Origin: Brachybacterium sp. P6-10-X1
Lineage (GTDB): Bacteria > Actinomycetota > Actinomycetes > Actinomycetales > Dermabacteraceae
Length of the DNA: 64,000 nt
Assembly: GCF_001969445.1 (NCBI RefSeq)
Contig: NZ_CP017297.1
Location: 2,170,001 to 2,234,000 of the forward strand
Direction: 5' to 3'
The notes beneath the pieces were generated by a model that was given only the letters and a program-made list of their open reading frames with translations, made no database searches and had not been told where the DNA came from. The position numbers and the translations under genes were made by a program. Shown here one piece after another: positions 36,301-44,108 of this stretch. Position 1 is the first letter of the stretch, and each line of letters starts with the position of its first letter.

Positions 36301-36449
36301 ATGATCGCCTCCCGGGGCGGGATCGGCTCCCCGGCGAGCCGGTGAGCGCTCAGATGCACCGGGGCGGTCTCCTGGTAGATCCGCGGGACCAGGTGGTCCT
36401 GGGTGAAGCGGCGGATCCGGGACTCGGTCAGTTCCCTGTCATCGAACAT
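33306..36449 (-). CDS. GH38 alpha-mannosidase
   Basis: Zinc-dependent retaining alpha-mannosidase, 1047 residues, a normal family length. An N-terminal accessory region comes first (to ~250). The catalytic domain shows HAHIDSAWLWPVRETVRK (zinc His and Asp) and the nucleophile Asp in WVESDTNMPGSEA; EFFLTQKVSWNQ and the FTHFPPADTYN loop follow. Beta-sandwich domains fill the second half. There is no signal peptide, so it is cytoplasmic and probably recycles mannosides or lipomannan fragments. I chose ATG 36449 because GAGGAG lies 8 bases before it; the longer in-frame start at 36566 overlaps the promoter. Confidence 0.93.
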   Translation of the reverse strand: MFDDRELTESRIRRFTQDHLVPRIYQETAPVHLSAHRLAGEPIPPREAIIERAAQYEPLEVGAPLGRAWSTTWLHVTGTVPADWALDESSAPELLVDLAFTGQPGFQAEALVFTPDGVPVKAINPDNRYLPVTPGEELDYYLECAANPQVAGGWTFEPTPLGDLATVGDEELYSITELHLARRDVRIWELAEDFRALTGLMIELPGTSPRRHEILRALEAACDVADPDDMPGTAEAARAVLRPALERPANRSALTVLATGHAHIDSAWLWPVRETVRKVARTFSNVAALIENDPDVTFSASSAQQYAWLKDRYPELFERIRGHVAEGRFVPVGGMWVESDTNMPGSEAMARQFIAGKRFFLENFGVETRETWLPDSFGYSAALPQIAALAGQEFFLTQKVSWNQVNTFPHHTFRWEGIDGTSVFTHFPPADTYNGMLSGQELAYFERNFKEKGRSTIGLDLFGWGDGGGGPTREMMAAGRRAADLEGSPKVEFGTAEDFFERARDEYEDAPVWNGELYLELHRGTYSAQLGTKQGNRRSEHALHEAEFLASLAAIRAGVEYPHDELEALWENTLLGQFHDILPGSSIAWVHREAERGHAATAERAEEIIAGALAALAETGGASPGDADGGATTGCEPPVLLNTAPVPRRGVPAYAAGTASTGPEGVVVFREGGTITIENAALRAVLDATGAITSLVDRAGGREAIAPGSRGALLQLHRDTPNAWDAWDIDEFYRHVVRDLEAPTDVEVSEEGAGVRVAFTYTTAQGEGAATSGVTGAGSTIVKTYVLRPGDVSLEIGHDIDWRERKKALKLAFGLDVRASHLSSEIQFGHIDRPIPVNTSWDAARFETCAHRWVHLAEGDYGVAIANDSTYGHDVLRTVRESDGGTTTTARLTLVRAPEYPDPGADHGTYSLRVAVRPGTSITGAVEEGYRINLPERRVNAAVAAAVAQPLVSAEPSSVLVETMKLAEDRSGDLVVRLYESQGIRSRATVRLDAALDEGDVAVVDLLERPFADDAPAHLSAVGQDEGGAVRLTFRPFEIKTLRIARR

Positions 36450-36555
36450 CTGGGCGGCTCCTCGGGCGCTCGTGGCGCGGCGTGCGTCGGACTGGTCGGG
36501 GTCACGGTCCCCGACCGATGCCTCCACGGCGGCGGGGGCCGTCTCCGTCCGCTCG

Positions 36556-36585
36556 ACTGTAGCCACCGCCCGAGGCGCACGTCAC
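36556..36585 (-). promoter_or_regulatory. Putative promoter of the alpha-mannosidase gene
   Basis: On the minus strand, GTGACG (36585-36580), 18 bases and TACAGT (36561-36556). Transcription would begin about 100 bases before the ATG. The 9-base repeat array lies just upstream. Confidence 0.4.
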
Positions 36586-36600
36586 CTCGCCCGGTCGTGC

Positions 36601-36645
36601 CGGACACGTCGGACACGTCGGACACGTCGGACACATGGGACACGT
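36601..36645. repeat. Five tandem 9-base repeats (CGGACACGT)
   Basis: Five adjoining copies of CGGACACGT: three exact, the fourth CGGACACAT, the fifth GGGACACGT; an isolated CGGACACGC follows at 36655-36663. They lie about 50-95 bases above the predicted start of mannosidase transcription, where an activator array could sit. Confidence 0.75.
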
Positions 36646-36784
36646 GGGAGGTGCCGGACACGCCGGCCCTTCTCGCCGATTCCACTGATCCGACCCGCCG
36701 AAGGAACGCATCGGTGGAACGGGCAGGCGTGTCGTCCTCACACGGGCTCGGCGCCCACCCCCCGGCGAGCGGAGGTCGCGGGAC

Positions 36785-37594
36785 TCACCGTGCGTGGGCC
36801 TCCAGCACCGCATCGCCCAGGCGGGGCAGGACCTCGCGGTGGGCGTCGCAGAAATCGTGGGCGCTGCCGATCACCAGGGCGAGGTCAGCCTCGGGGTCGA
36901 CCCAGAACGCGGTCCCGCGCATGCCGAAGTGACCGACCGTCGCCGGGGAGTTGTGCGTCGCGGTCCAGTGCGGGGACTTGGTCCCCCGCACCTCGAACCC
37001 CAGTCCGAAGGGATTCGGCGTCTGCTTGCCGAAGCCGGGCATGATGCCCACCAGCTCGGGGAACTGGGCGGTGGTCAGCTCGCGGTACCACGGGGGGTCC
37101 AGCAGCGTCGGCCGCAGCACCTCGGCGGCGAGGAGGGCCAGATCCGCGATGGGGCCGACGGCGCCCACCGACGGCGAGCCGCCCCAGTCCAGGCGGCTCA
37201 TCCCCAGCGGGTCGGCGACCTTCTCCTGGACCCAGTCGCCGATGTCATGGCCGGTGGCGCGCTCGAGGTGGCGGGCGGCCTCGTCGATGCCGTAATTGGA
37301 GTAGTGGCGGCGCAGACCGGGGGCCTGCAGAGTCCGCGCGGACTCGTAGAAGTACCCGGAGGCATGAGCGAGCAGATGGCGCAGCGTGGAGCCCTCGGGG
37401 CCGGCCGGGTCGTCGAGGCCCACGCGCCCCTCCTGCAGCGCGACGGCCGCGCCGACACCGGTGAGGGTCTTGGTGACCGAGCGCCAGGGCCGGGGCAGGT
37501 CCACGTCCCCGCGCTGCTCACGCACACCCTCGGGGCCCAGCACGACCGCGCAGGCCTCGAAGCCGAGCTCGTCGAGCGTCGCGAGAGCGCTCAT
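36785..37594 (-). CDS. Beta-lactamase-fold serine hydrolase (second of a tandem pair)
   Basis: Class C beta-lactamase/PBP4-type serine hydrolase of 269 residues without signal peptide, thus cytoplasmic. The nucleophile motif is SVTK (Ser39, Lys42) and the second motif is YSN (Tyr98, Asn100). The late HFGMRGTAFWVDP stretch takes the place of the HxG motif. ATG 37594 overlaps the stop of its neighbour as ATGA. The two proteins resemble each other along their length (HLLAH, SNxG, KSPHWT, TVGHFG, FWVDP), so they arose by duplication. Substrate unknown; an esterase or peptidase role is possible. Confidence 0.87.
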   Translation of the reverse strand: MSALATLDELGFEACAVVLGPEGVREQRGDVDLPRPWRSVTKTLTGVGAAVALQEGRVGLDDPAGPEGSTLRHLLAHASGYFYESARTLQAPGLRRHYSNYGIDEAARHLERATGHDIGDWVQEKVADPLGMSRLDWGGSPSVGAVGPIADLALLAAEVLRPTLLDPPWYRELTTAQFPELVGIMPGFGKQTPNPFGLGFEVRGTKSPHWTATHNSPATVGHFGMRGTAFWVDPEADLALVIGSAHDFCDAHREVLPRLGDAVLEAHAR

Positions 37595-38421
37595 CGCGCC
37601 GAGCCGTCGCCGTGGCGCTCGAGGATCGCGTCGGTCAGGCCCGGCCAGATCCGCACGTGCGTCGCGCCGAAGGGCTCGGCGCCGAGGAAGGCGGCCGTCA
37701 GACCGGCGTCGGGGTCGACCCAGAGGAAGGAGCCGGACTGGCCGAAGTGCCCGACGGTGCGCGGACTCGTCCTCTCGCCGGTCCAGTGCGGCGACTTGCC
37801 GTCGCGGATCTCGAACCCGAGGCCCCAGTCGTTGGGCTGCTGGCGGCCGTAGCCGGGCAGGATGCCGTCCAGGCCCGGGAACTGCACGCTGGTCGCCTCG
37901 CGCCACAGCTCGGTGGAGATCAGGGTGGGGGCGAGCAGCTCGCGGCCGACGGCGAGCAGGTCGCGGATGCTGCCGCGGTATCCGGCCGCCGGGGAGCCGG
38001 TCGCCTCGAGGTCCCGCAGCGCGAGGCCCTGGACCACCGTCTGCTCCATCCAGTCCTCGAACTCGTACCCGGTGGCGTCCTCCAGGTGGGCGGCGAGCAC
38101 CTCGAAGCCGGTGTTGGAGTAGATGCGCCGGGCCCCGACGGCGCTGACGGGCTCCCGACCGTCGAAGGCATATCCGGCGGTGTGGGCCAGCAGGTGGCGC
38201 ACCGTGGCGCCCTCCCGGCCGGCGGGCTCGGCGAGGTCGAGCAGTCCGCGGTCCACGGCGATCAGCACCCCGAGGGCGGCCAGCGGCTTGGAGACGCTGG
38301 CCAGGTCCCAGACCCGACCCGGCTCCCCCTGGACGCACAGGGTGCGCTCGGCGTCGGACACCCCCATGGCGTGCTCGAACGGGACGTCGACGGGGATCTC
38401 GGGCAGGGTCTCGCTCTCCAC
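37591..38421 (-). CDS. Beta-lactamase-fold serine hydrolase (first of a tandem pair)
   Basis: Paralog of the next gene, 276 residues. Motifs are SVSK (Ser42, Lys45) and YSN (Tyr101, Asn103), then KSPHWTGERTSPRTVGHFG near the C-terminus. No signal peptide. The start is uncertain: GTG 38421 is the first possible codon, but GGAGG touches it directly, and the ATG encoding MGVSDAERT, 18 codons later, is an alternative. A -10-like CATATT lies just above the GTG. Function unknown, perhaps on the same compound as its neighbour. Confidence 0.85.
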   Translation of the reverse strand: MESETLPEIPVDVPFEHAMGVSDAERTLCVQGEPGRVWDLASVSKPLAALGVLIAVDRGLLDLAEPAGREGATVRHLLAHTAGYAFDGREPVSAVGARRIYSNTGFEVLAAHLEDATGYEFEDWMEQTVVQGLALRDLEATGSPAAGYRGSIRDLLAVGRELLAPTLISTELWREATSVQFPGLDGILPGYGRQQPNDWGLGFEIRDGKSPHWTGERTSPRTVGHFGQSGSFLWVDPDAGLTAAFLGAEPFGATHVRIWPGLTDAILERHGDGSAR

Positions 38422-38650
38422 ACCTCCAAATATGGCACAGGCCGACGAGCAGGGCACGGGCCGGTCTCCCGTCCGAGGGCCGACCCTCGTCACGGCCCGG
38501 GCGGGGACGCCTTTACGAGACCTGCACGATTCCCTTGCCACCCCCACCGCCCTGTCGCCGGTTCGATGACCTGGCCACGCGCTACGATCGGGAGGGCGAA
38601 CAGCCCCGTCGGCCGTCGGGGCGCAGGCACAGCGACAGCGAAGGACCACC

Positions 38651-39382
38651 GTGGGGATCTTGGATCGGATCGAGCGCGGGCTCGACCGCGGCGTGACGAG
38701 CGTGTTCTCGCCCGGTCGCGGCCAGCTGAAGCCGCTCGACCTCGCACAGGGGCTCAAGCGCGAATGCGACGACCAGATCCAGGTGCTCGACCGCACCCGG
38801 ACCCTGGCCCCGAACGTCTACACCATCTACCTGCACTCGCAGGACCACGAGCGCTTCGCCTCCTGGCAGGACACCCTGCTCGACGAGCTCCAGCGGGTGC
38901 TCATGGAACATGCGGAGAAGCAGCGCTACATGTTCGTCGGCGGGGTCCACGTGGACCTCGCGGCCGACGACGAGGTGCGCGCGGGCCGGTTCGAGACCGA
39001 GTCCCGCACCGAGCGCGGCAGCGTGGCCCCCGCGACGGGCGCGGCCCGCACCGAGTCCGGCGGCAGCCCGATCGTCGAGATCGACGGCCAGCAGTACCTC
39101 CTGACCGGCCCCGTCACCGTGATCGGGCGCGGCGGCGACGCGGACATCATCCTCGAGGACACCGGGGTCTCCCGCCACCACCTCGAGCTGCGCACCGATG
39201 CGTCCGTCGGGAACGAGCCCGCCGGCGGCCTGGTGGCCACCGACCTCGGTTCCACCAACGGCACCTTCGTCGACGGCGAGCGCATCACCACGCCCGTGGC
39301 CCTGCAGGACCGCTCCCTGATCAAGATCGGCCGCACCCGGCTGACCGTGCTGCTCCCGGCGGCCGGTCCGGTCACCTGGTGA
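38651..39382 (+). CDS. fhaA: FHA domain protein FhaA (DUF3662 + FHA)
   Basis: Phosphothreonine-binding adaptor of cell wall synthesis. The 243 residues consist of an N-terminal DUF3662 domain (GILDRIERGLDRGVTSVF to ~120), a short linker and a C-terminal FHA domain with TVIGRGGDADI, SRHH and DLGSTNGTFVDG. In mycobacteria FhaA binds the phosphorylated MviN/MurJ pseudokinase. The linker here is shorter than in Mycobacterium. GTG 38651 follows GAAGGA. It opens the conserved fhaA-fhaB-pstP-rodA-pbpA-pknA-pknB operon; TACGAT at 38583-38588 may be its -10 box. Confidence 0.93.
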   Translation: MGILDRIERGLDRGVTSVFSPGRGQLKPLDLAQGLKRECDDQIQVLDRTRTLAPNVYTIYLHSQDHERFASWQDTLLDELQRVLMEHAEKQRYMFVGGVHVDLAADDEVRAGRFETESRTERGSVAPATGAARTESGGSPIVEIDGQQYLLTGPVTVIGRGGDADIILEDTGVSRHHLELRTDASVGNEPAGGLVATDLGSTNGTFVDGERITTPVALQDRSLIKIGRTRLTVLLPAAGPVTW

Positions 39383-39389
39383 GCGCCCG

Positions 39390-39917
39390 ATGAGCGAACT
39401 GACCCTCGTCGCACTCCGCCTGGGATTCGTCCTGGCGCTGTGGGTGTTCGTGATCGTGGTGGTCCTGGTGCTGCGCAACGACCTGTTCGGCACCACGGTG
39501 GTCAACCGTTCCAGCCGTGACCCCCGGCGCGAGCAGCGGCCCGCCTCGGGGCCGGTCGGCGGGACCGCCGGCTCGTCGGGCACCGACCCGGCGGCGCTGC
39601 GCACCGATCCGGAGGCCACCGCCACCGCGATGGTGGTCACGGCGGGCCCGCTGCGCGGCACCTCGCTGACGCTGGGCTCCACCCCGATCCTCATCGGCCG
39701 CGCACCGGAGTGCACCCTCGTGCTCGATGACGACTACGCCTCCAACCGTCATGCGCGCGTGTTCCAGCGCGAGGGCGAATGGATCGTGGAGGACCTCGGG
39801 TCCACCAACGGCACCCTGGTGTCGGGGCGACGGATCGAGGGGGCCGTGCCGTTCCGGCCCGGTGCCCAGGTGCGGATCGGCCGCACCGAGATCGAGCTGA
39901 GACGAGGTCCGCGATGA
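39390..39917 (+). CDS. fhaB: Membrane-anchored FHA protein FhaB (FipA)
   Basis: A 175-residue protein with an N-terminal membrane helix (LGFVLALWVFVIVVVLVL), a charged linker and a C-terminal FHA domain: ILIGRAPECTLVLDDDYASN, RHARV, DLGSTNGTLVSG. In mycobacteria it is a kinase substrate linked to septal and wall synthesis. It lies 7 bases after fhaA, and its stop overlaps pstP as ATGA. Confidence 0.93.
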   Translation: MSELTLVALRLGFVLALWVFVIVVVLVLRNDLFGTTVVNRSSRDPRREQRPASGPVGGTAGSSGTDPAALRTDPEATATAMVVTAGPLRGTSLTLGSTPILIGRAPECTLVLDDDYASNRHARVFQREGEWIVEDLGSTNGTLVSGRRIEGAVPFRPGAQVRIGRTEIELRRGPR

Positions 39918-41239
39918 GCATCGCCCTGCGGTACGCCGCCCGCTCCGACGTCGGCCTCGTGCGGTCCAACAACCAGGACTCCGGGTACGCGGGCAGTCAC
40001 CTGCTGGTCGTGGCCGACGGCATGGGCGGCCACGCCGGCGGCGACGTCGCCTCCTCCGTGGCGATCGGCCGACTGGCCCGGCTGGACTCCGAGACCCCGG
40101 CCTCGGACATCGTCGCCACCCTCGAGGAATCGGTGCTCGACGCCAATCAGGAGATCCTGCGCCGCGCCCGCGACGAGCCCCAGCTGCGTGGTCTGGGCAC
40201 CACCATCACCGCGATGCTGCGCGCCGAGGGCAAGTTCGCCCTCGCCCACATCGGCGACTCCCGCGCCTATCTGCTGCGCGAGGAGGAGACCATCCAGGTC
40301 ACCAAGGACCACACCTTCGTCCAGCGCCTCCTGGACGAGGGCCGGCTGACCGAGGAGGAGGCCGAGCGCCACCCCCAGCGGTCGGTGCTGATGCGGGTGC
40401 TCGGCGACGTCGACGCCGATCCGGAGCTGGACCTCTCGCTGCGCCCCGCCCACCCGGGCGACCGGTGGATGCTGTGCTCGGACGGGCTGTCCGGCCTGGT
40501 CTCGCTGGACACCATCGATGCGACGCTGAAGGCCTTCGAGGATCCCGGCGAGTGCGCCGACGAGCTGATCCAACTGGCGCTGAAGGGCGGCGGCCCCGAC
40601 AACATCACCTGCCTCATCGCCGACGTCGTCGACCTCGACGACCTCCCCCGCGGCGAGGAGGCCCCCTCCACGTCCCCACAGATCGTCGGCTCGGCGGCCC
40701 GCACCCGGCACCAGCCGACCGCCGCCTCCGGCCCGGCAGCGAAGGCCGCCGCGCTGACCCGCGACGAGTCCGACGCCCCCTACCAGGACGAGGACTTCTC
40801 CGAGGACGAGCCGCCGCGCCGCAGCCCGTGGCCCGCGCTGGTGGCCGTGACGCTGCTGGTGGCTCTGCTCGGCGGGGTGCTGTGGGCCGGCTATGCCTGG
40901 TCGCAGCGCCAGTTCTTCGTCGGCACCGACGGCACCAACGTGGTGCTCTACCAGGGACTGTCGCAGGACCTGGGCCCGATCTCGCTGTCGGAGCCGGTGG
41001 AGGTCACGGACATCTCCCTCGAGGACCTCCCCGAGGTCACCCGGCAGCAGGTGGAACGGACCATCTCCGCGGACGACCGCGAGTCCGCGGAGGCGATCGT
41101 CGAGCGCCTGGACCAGGCTGCCCTGGCGGACCGGCCCCCGGAGGCCACGGATCCGGCGCCGTCCGACGGCGGCGGTGAACCCTCCGACGGCGGCGGCACG
41201 GACGGGACCGGGGCCTCCGACGGCGGCGAGGACTCGTAG
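39914..41239 (+). CDS. pstP: PP2C-type Ser/Thr phosphatase
   Basis: Metal-dependent protein phosphatase that reverses PknA/PknB signalling. Residues ~1-240 are the PP2C domain with NNQDS, VVADGMGGHAGGD, IGDSRAYLL and the GGPDNIT metal site. A membrane helix follows at ~318 (ALVAVTLLVALLGGVLWAGY), then an extracellular region ending in a Gly/Ser/Asp tail. The 441 residues are slightly shorter than mycobacterial PstP. It overlaps fhaB and, by one base, the GTG of rodA. Confidence 0.94.
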   Translation: MSIALRYAARSDVGLVRSNNQDSGYAGSHLLVVADGMGGHAGGDVASSVAIGRLARLDSETPASDIVATLEESVLDANQEILRRARDEPQLRGLGTTITAMLRAEGKFALAHIGDSRAYLLREEETIQVTKDHTFVQRLLDEGRLTEEEAERHPQRSVLMRVLGDVDADPELDLSLRPAHPGDRWMLCSDGLSGLVSLDTIDATLKAFEDPGECADELIQLALKGGGPDNITCLIADVVDLDDLPRGEEAPSTSPQIVGSAARTRHQPTAASGPAAKAAALTRDESDAPYQDEDFSEDEPPRRSPWPALVAVTLLVALLGGVLWAGYAWSQRQFFVGTDGTNVVLYQGLSQDLGPISLSEPVEVTDISLEDLPEVTRQQVERTISADDRESAEAIVERLDQAALADRPPEATDPAPSDGGGEPSDGGGTDGTGASDGGEDS

Positions 41240-42666
41240 TGGCCACGATCGTCTCCTACACCGCCCGCCCGCGCCGCGTCATCCAGGCGGTGCTGTTGGC
41301 ATTCGCCGTGGTCATCGGCGTGGGGGCCTATGCGCTGGTGCACCTGGGCCGCTTCGACGAGCTGCCGGGGAACCTGATGCAGTACGGCATCGGCGCGGCG
41401 CTGCTCGCCCTGGCGCTGCAGATCGTGGTCATGTGGCGCACGCCCTACGCGGACCCGGTGATCCTCCCCCTGGTGGTGCTGCTAAACCTGCTGGGCATCG
41501 CCGTGATCGAGAGCGTGCACGCCGCGAACGAGATCTACGGACTGCGCACCTCCGCCAGCGCGGACCGGCAGATGCTGTGGGCGATCGTCGGGACGCTGCT
41601 GTGCATCGCGGTGGTGGTGCTCCTGCGCGACCACCGCCGGCTGCGCCGCTACACCTGGATCAGCGCCGTGGTCGGGGCGGTCCTGCTGCTGATGCCGCTG
41701 GTGCCCGGGCTCGGCTCGGCCCGCAACGGCTCGCGGATCTGGATCTCGATCGCCGGCAACAGCTTCCAGCCCGCGGAGCTGGCGAAGATCGCCTTCGCGA
41801 TCTTCTTCGCCGGGTACCTGGTCTCCCGCCGCGACACGCTGGCCCTGGCCGGCCCCAAGGTGCTCGGCATCCACCTGCCGCGCTGGTCGGACTTCGGCCC
41901 CATCCTGGTGGCCTGGGGATTCGCCATGGCGGTGCTGGTGTTCCAGACCGACCTGGGCACCTCGCTGATGTTCTTCGGCCTGTTCGTGGTGATGCTGTAC
42001 GTGGCCACCGACCGGCTCAGCTGGCTGGTGATCGGGGCGGTCATGTTCCTGCCCCCGGCGGTGTTCGCGGCCACCCAGATGGGTCACGTCCGCACCCGCA
42101 TCACCTGCTGGCTGGATCCGCTGGCCAGCGAGAACTTCTCCACCTGCGGCCAGATCAACCAGGGCCTGTTCGGCCTCGCCAACGGCGGTCTGACCGGGGC
42201 GGGCCTGGGTGAGGGGCGCCCGGACGTGGTGCCCCATGCGGAGTCCGACTTCATCTTCACCTCCTTCGCCGAGGAGCTCGGCATGGTGGGGGCCTTCGCC
42301 CTGCTGCTGCTGTACCTGCTGCTGGTCCAGCGCGCGGTCCGCGCGGCCGTCGGCATCTCCGACGGCTTCGGCACCCTGCTGGCGGGCGGCCTCGGCTTCG
42401 TGATCGCCCTGCAGGTGTTCGTCGTCGTCGGCGGCGTCACCCGGGTGATCCCGCTGACCGGCCTGACACTGCCCTTCCTCGCCGCCGGCGGCAGCTCGCT
42501 GGTGTGCAACTGGATCATCGCCGGCATCCTGGTGCGCCTCTCGGACGCCGCCCGTCGGCCCGCCGCCCGGCAGGTCCCCGGCTCCCCCGGCGGGGTCGGC
42601 GTCGGCGGTGGCGGCGGAGGTGGTGCCGGCGGCGCCGGCCGACCGGCTTCGGAGGTGACGGCATGA
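41239..42666 (+). CDS. rodA: RodA/FtsW family SEDS glycosyltransferase
   Basis: Peptidoglycan polymerase with about ten membrane helices, 475 residues. SEDS blocks are visible: GSRIWISIAGNSFQPAELAK, VFQTDLGTSLMFF (with the catalytic-region Asp) and GFVIALQVFVVVGGVTRVIP, followed by GLTLPFLAAGGSS. The C-terminal tail is Gly-rich and cytoplasmic. GTG 41239 shares a base with the pstP stop, and its stop overlaps pbpA. It works with the transpeptidase encoded next in cell elongation. Confidence 0.94.
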   Translation: MATIVSYTARPRRVIQAVLLAFAVVIGVGAYALVHLGRFDELPGNLMQYGIGAALLALALQIVVMWRTPYADPVILPLVVLLNLLGIAVIESVHAANEIYGLRTSASADRQMLWAIVGTLLCIAVVVLLRDHRRLRRYTWISAVVGAVLLLMPLVPGLGSARNGSRIWISIAGNSFQPAELAKIAFAIFFAGYLVSRRDTLALAGPKVLGIHLPRWSDFGPILVAWGFAMAVLVFQTDLGTSLMFFGLFVVMLYVATDRLSWLVIGAVMFLPPAVFAATQMGHVRTRITCWLDPLASENFSTCGQINQGLFGLANGGLTGAGLGEGRPDVVPHAESDFIFTSFAEELGMVGAFALLLLYLLLVQRAVRAAVGISDGFGTLLAGGLGFVIALQVFVVVGGVTRVIPLTGLTLPFLAAGGSSLVCNWIIAGILVRLSDAARRPAARQVPGSPGGVGVGGGGGGGAGGAGRPASEVTA

Positions 42667-44108
42667 ACAAGCCCCTGCGTCATGTGTGGCTGGTGGTCAG
42701 CGTGCTCTTCGTGCTGCTGTTCACGTCGACCACGTACTTCCAGGTCATCGCCCAGGACCGGCTCAACGCCAACGGGCAGAACCTGCGCACCACCTACAAC
42801 GAGTACGGCCGCCACCGCGGGCCGATCGTCGTGGACGGGGACCCGATCGCCACCTCCACCGCCTCGGGAGACACCTACGGCTACCTGCGCAGCTACGATC
42901 CCGGCGCGATGTACGCCCCGGTGACCGGCTACTACTCGGTGGTCTACGGCTTCTCCGGCATCGAGCGCGCCCTGAACGACACGCTCTCGGGCGAGGCCGA
43001 CGCCCTGTTCTACCACCGCATCTCCGCGATCCTCTCGGGCGAGCAGGGACGGGGCGCGACCGTCGAGCTCACCCTCGACTCCGCCGCGCAGGAGGCCGCC
43101 TGGGAGGCGCTGGACGGACGCCGCGGCTCGGTCGTCGCCCTGGACCCGGAGACGGGTGCGATCCTGGCCATGGTCTCCTCCCCCAGCTACGACCCCAACC
43201 GGCTGGCCTCGCACGACACCGCCGCGGTGCAGGACGCCTGGGCGGCGCTGAACGAGGACCCCGACCGCCCCCTGACCAACCGGGCGATCGGCGGGGACCT
43301 GTACCCCCCGGGCTCGGCGTTCAAGCTGGTCACAGCCGCGGCCGCGCTCGAGACCGGGGACTACACGGCCGATACGGTCATCCCCGGTCCCGGCACGTAC
43401 CAGCTGCCGAACTCCTCGGCGGTGATGAACAACCACGCCGCAGGCGGCACCGAACCCTGCGGTCCGAATGACGAGTCCACCCTCGCCGAGGCGCTGCGCC
43501 AGTCCTGCAACACCTCCTTCGCCCAGCTCGGGGTGTCCCTCGGGGAGGACCAGCTGCGGCAGACGGCCCAGGAGTTCGGTTTCGGCCAGAGCATGGAGAT
43601 CCCGCTGTCGGTGACCCCGTCCTCGATCGGCAGCGATCTGGACGACGCCCAGCTGGCGACCACCTCGATCGGCCAGTACGAGGACCGGGTCACGCCGCTG
43701 CAGATGGCGATGGTGGCCGGGGCGATGGCCAACGACGGCGTGGTGATGGAACCGCAGCTGGTCAGCGCGGTGCGCACCAACGATCTGTCGACGGTGGCGG
43801 AGCTGAGCCCGACCGAGCTGGGCCAGCCGCTGAGCGCCTCGAACGCCGCGCAGATGCGCCAGATGATGGTCGGCGTGGTCGAGGACGGCACCGGCACGGC
43901 CGCCGCGGTCGACGGGGTCGAGGTCGGCGGGAAGACCGGCACCGCCGAGTGGGGCGAGGACCGGGCGCCGCATTCGTGGTTCGTCGGATACGGGCAGCAG
44001 GAGGACCAGAAGATCGCGGTCGCGGTCCTGGTCGAAGAGGGCGGATACGGGTCGCGCACGGCGGCACCGATCTCGCAGGACGTCATGGAGGCGGTGTTCA
44101 CGCAATGA
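42663..44108 (+). CDS. pbpA: Class B penicillin-binding protein PbpA
   Basis: Monofunctional D,D-transpeptidase partner of RodA, 481 residues. One N-terminal helix (VWLVVSVLFVLLF) anchors it outside the membrane. Transpeptidase motifs are SAFK (Ser218, Lys221), SCN (Ser281, Asn283) and KTGT (Lys424). The N-terminal pedestal is short, as usual in actinobacterial PbpA. It overlaps rodA and pknA by ATGA. Confidence 0.95.
   Translation: MNKPLRHVWLVVSVLFVLLFTSTTYFQVIAQDRLNANGQNLRTTYNEYGRHRGPIVVDGDPIATSTASGDTYGYLRSYDPGAMYAPVTGYYSVVYGFSGIERALNDTLSGEADALFYHRISAILSGEQGRGATVELTLDSAAQEAAWEALDGRRGSVVALDPETGAILAMVSSPSYDPNRLASHDTAAVQDAWAALNEDPDRPLTNRAIGGDLYPPGSAFKLVTAAAALETGDYTADTVIPGPGTYQLPNSSAVMNNHAAGGTEPCGPNDESTLAEALRQSCNTSFAQLGVSLGEDQLRQTAQEFGFGQSMEIPLSVTPSSIGSDLDDAQLATTSIGQYEDRVTPLQMAMVAGAMANDGVVMEPQLVSAVRTNDLSTVAELSPTELGQPLSASNAAQMRQMMVGVVEDGTGTAAAVDGVEVGGKTGTAEWGEDRAPHSWFVGYGQQEDQKIAVAVLVEEGGYGSRTAAPISQDVMEAVFTQ

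Larger units (their letters stand above)
36450..36784. other. Intergenic region between serine hydrolase and mannosidase genes
   Basis: This 335-base gap is downstream of the serine hydrolase and upstream of the mannosidase on the minus strand. It holds the promoter and repeat array described separately. I see no gene. Confidence 0.6.

Noticed and set aside
36601-36645. CRISPR array
   Set aside because: Repeat units of 9 bases without spacers.
33396-36932. Very long open frames opposite real genes (also 1392-3668 and 45589-47868 on the minus strand)
   Set aside because: High-GC shadows: they run through GH38, acyltransferase and PknB genes, have biased low-complexity products and no family motifs.
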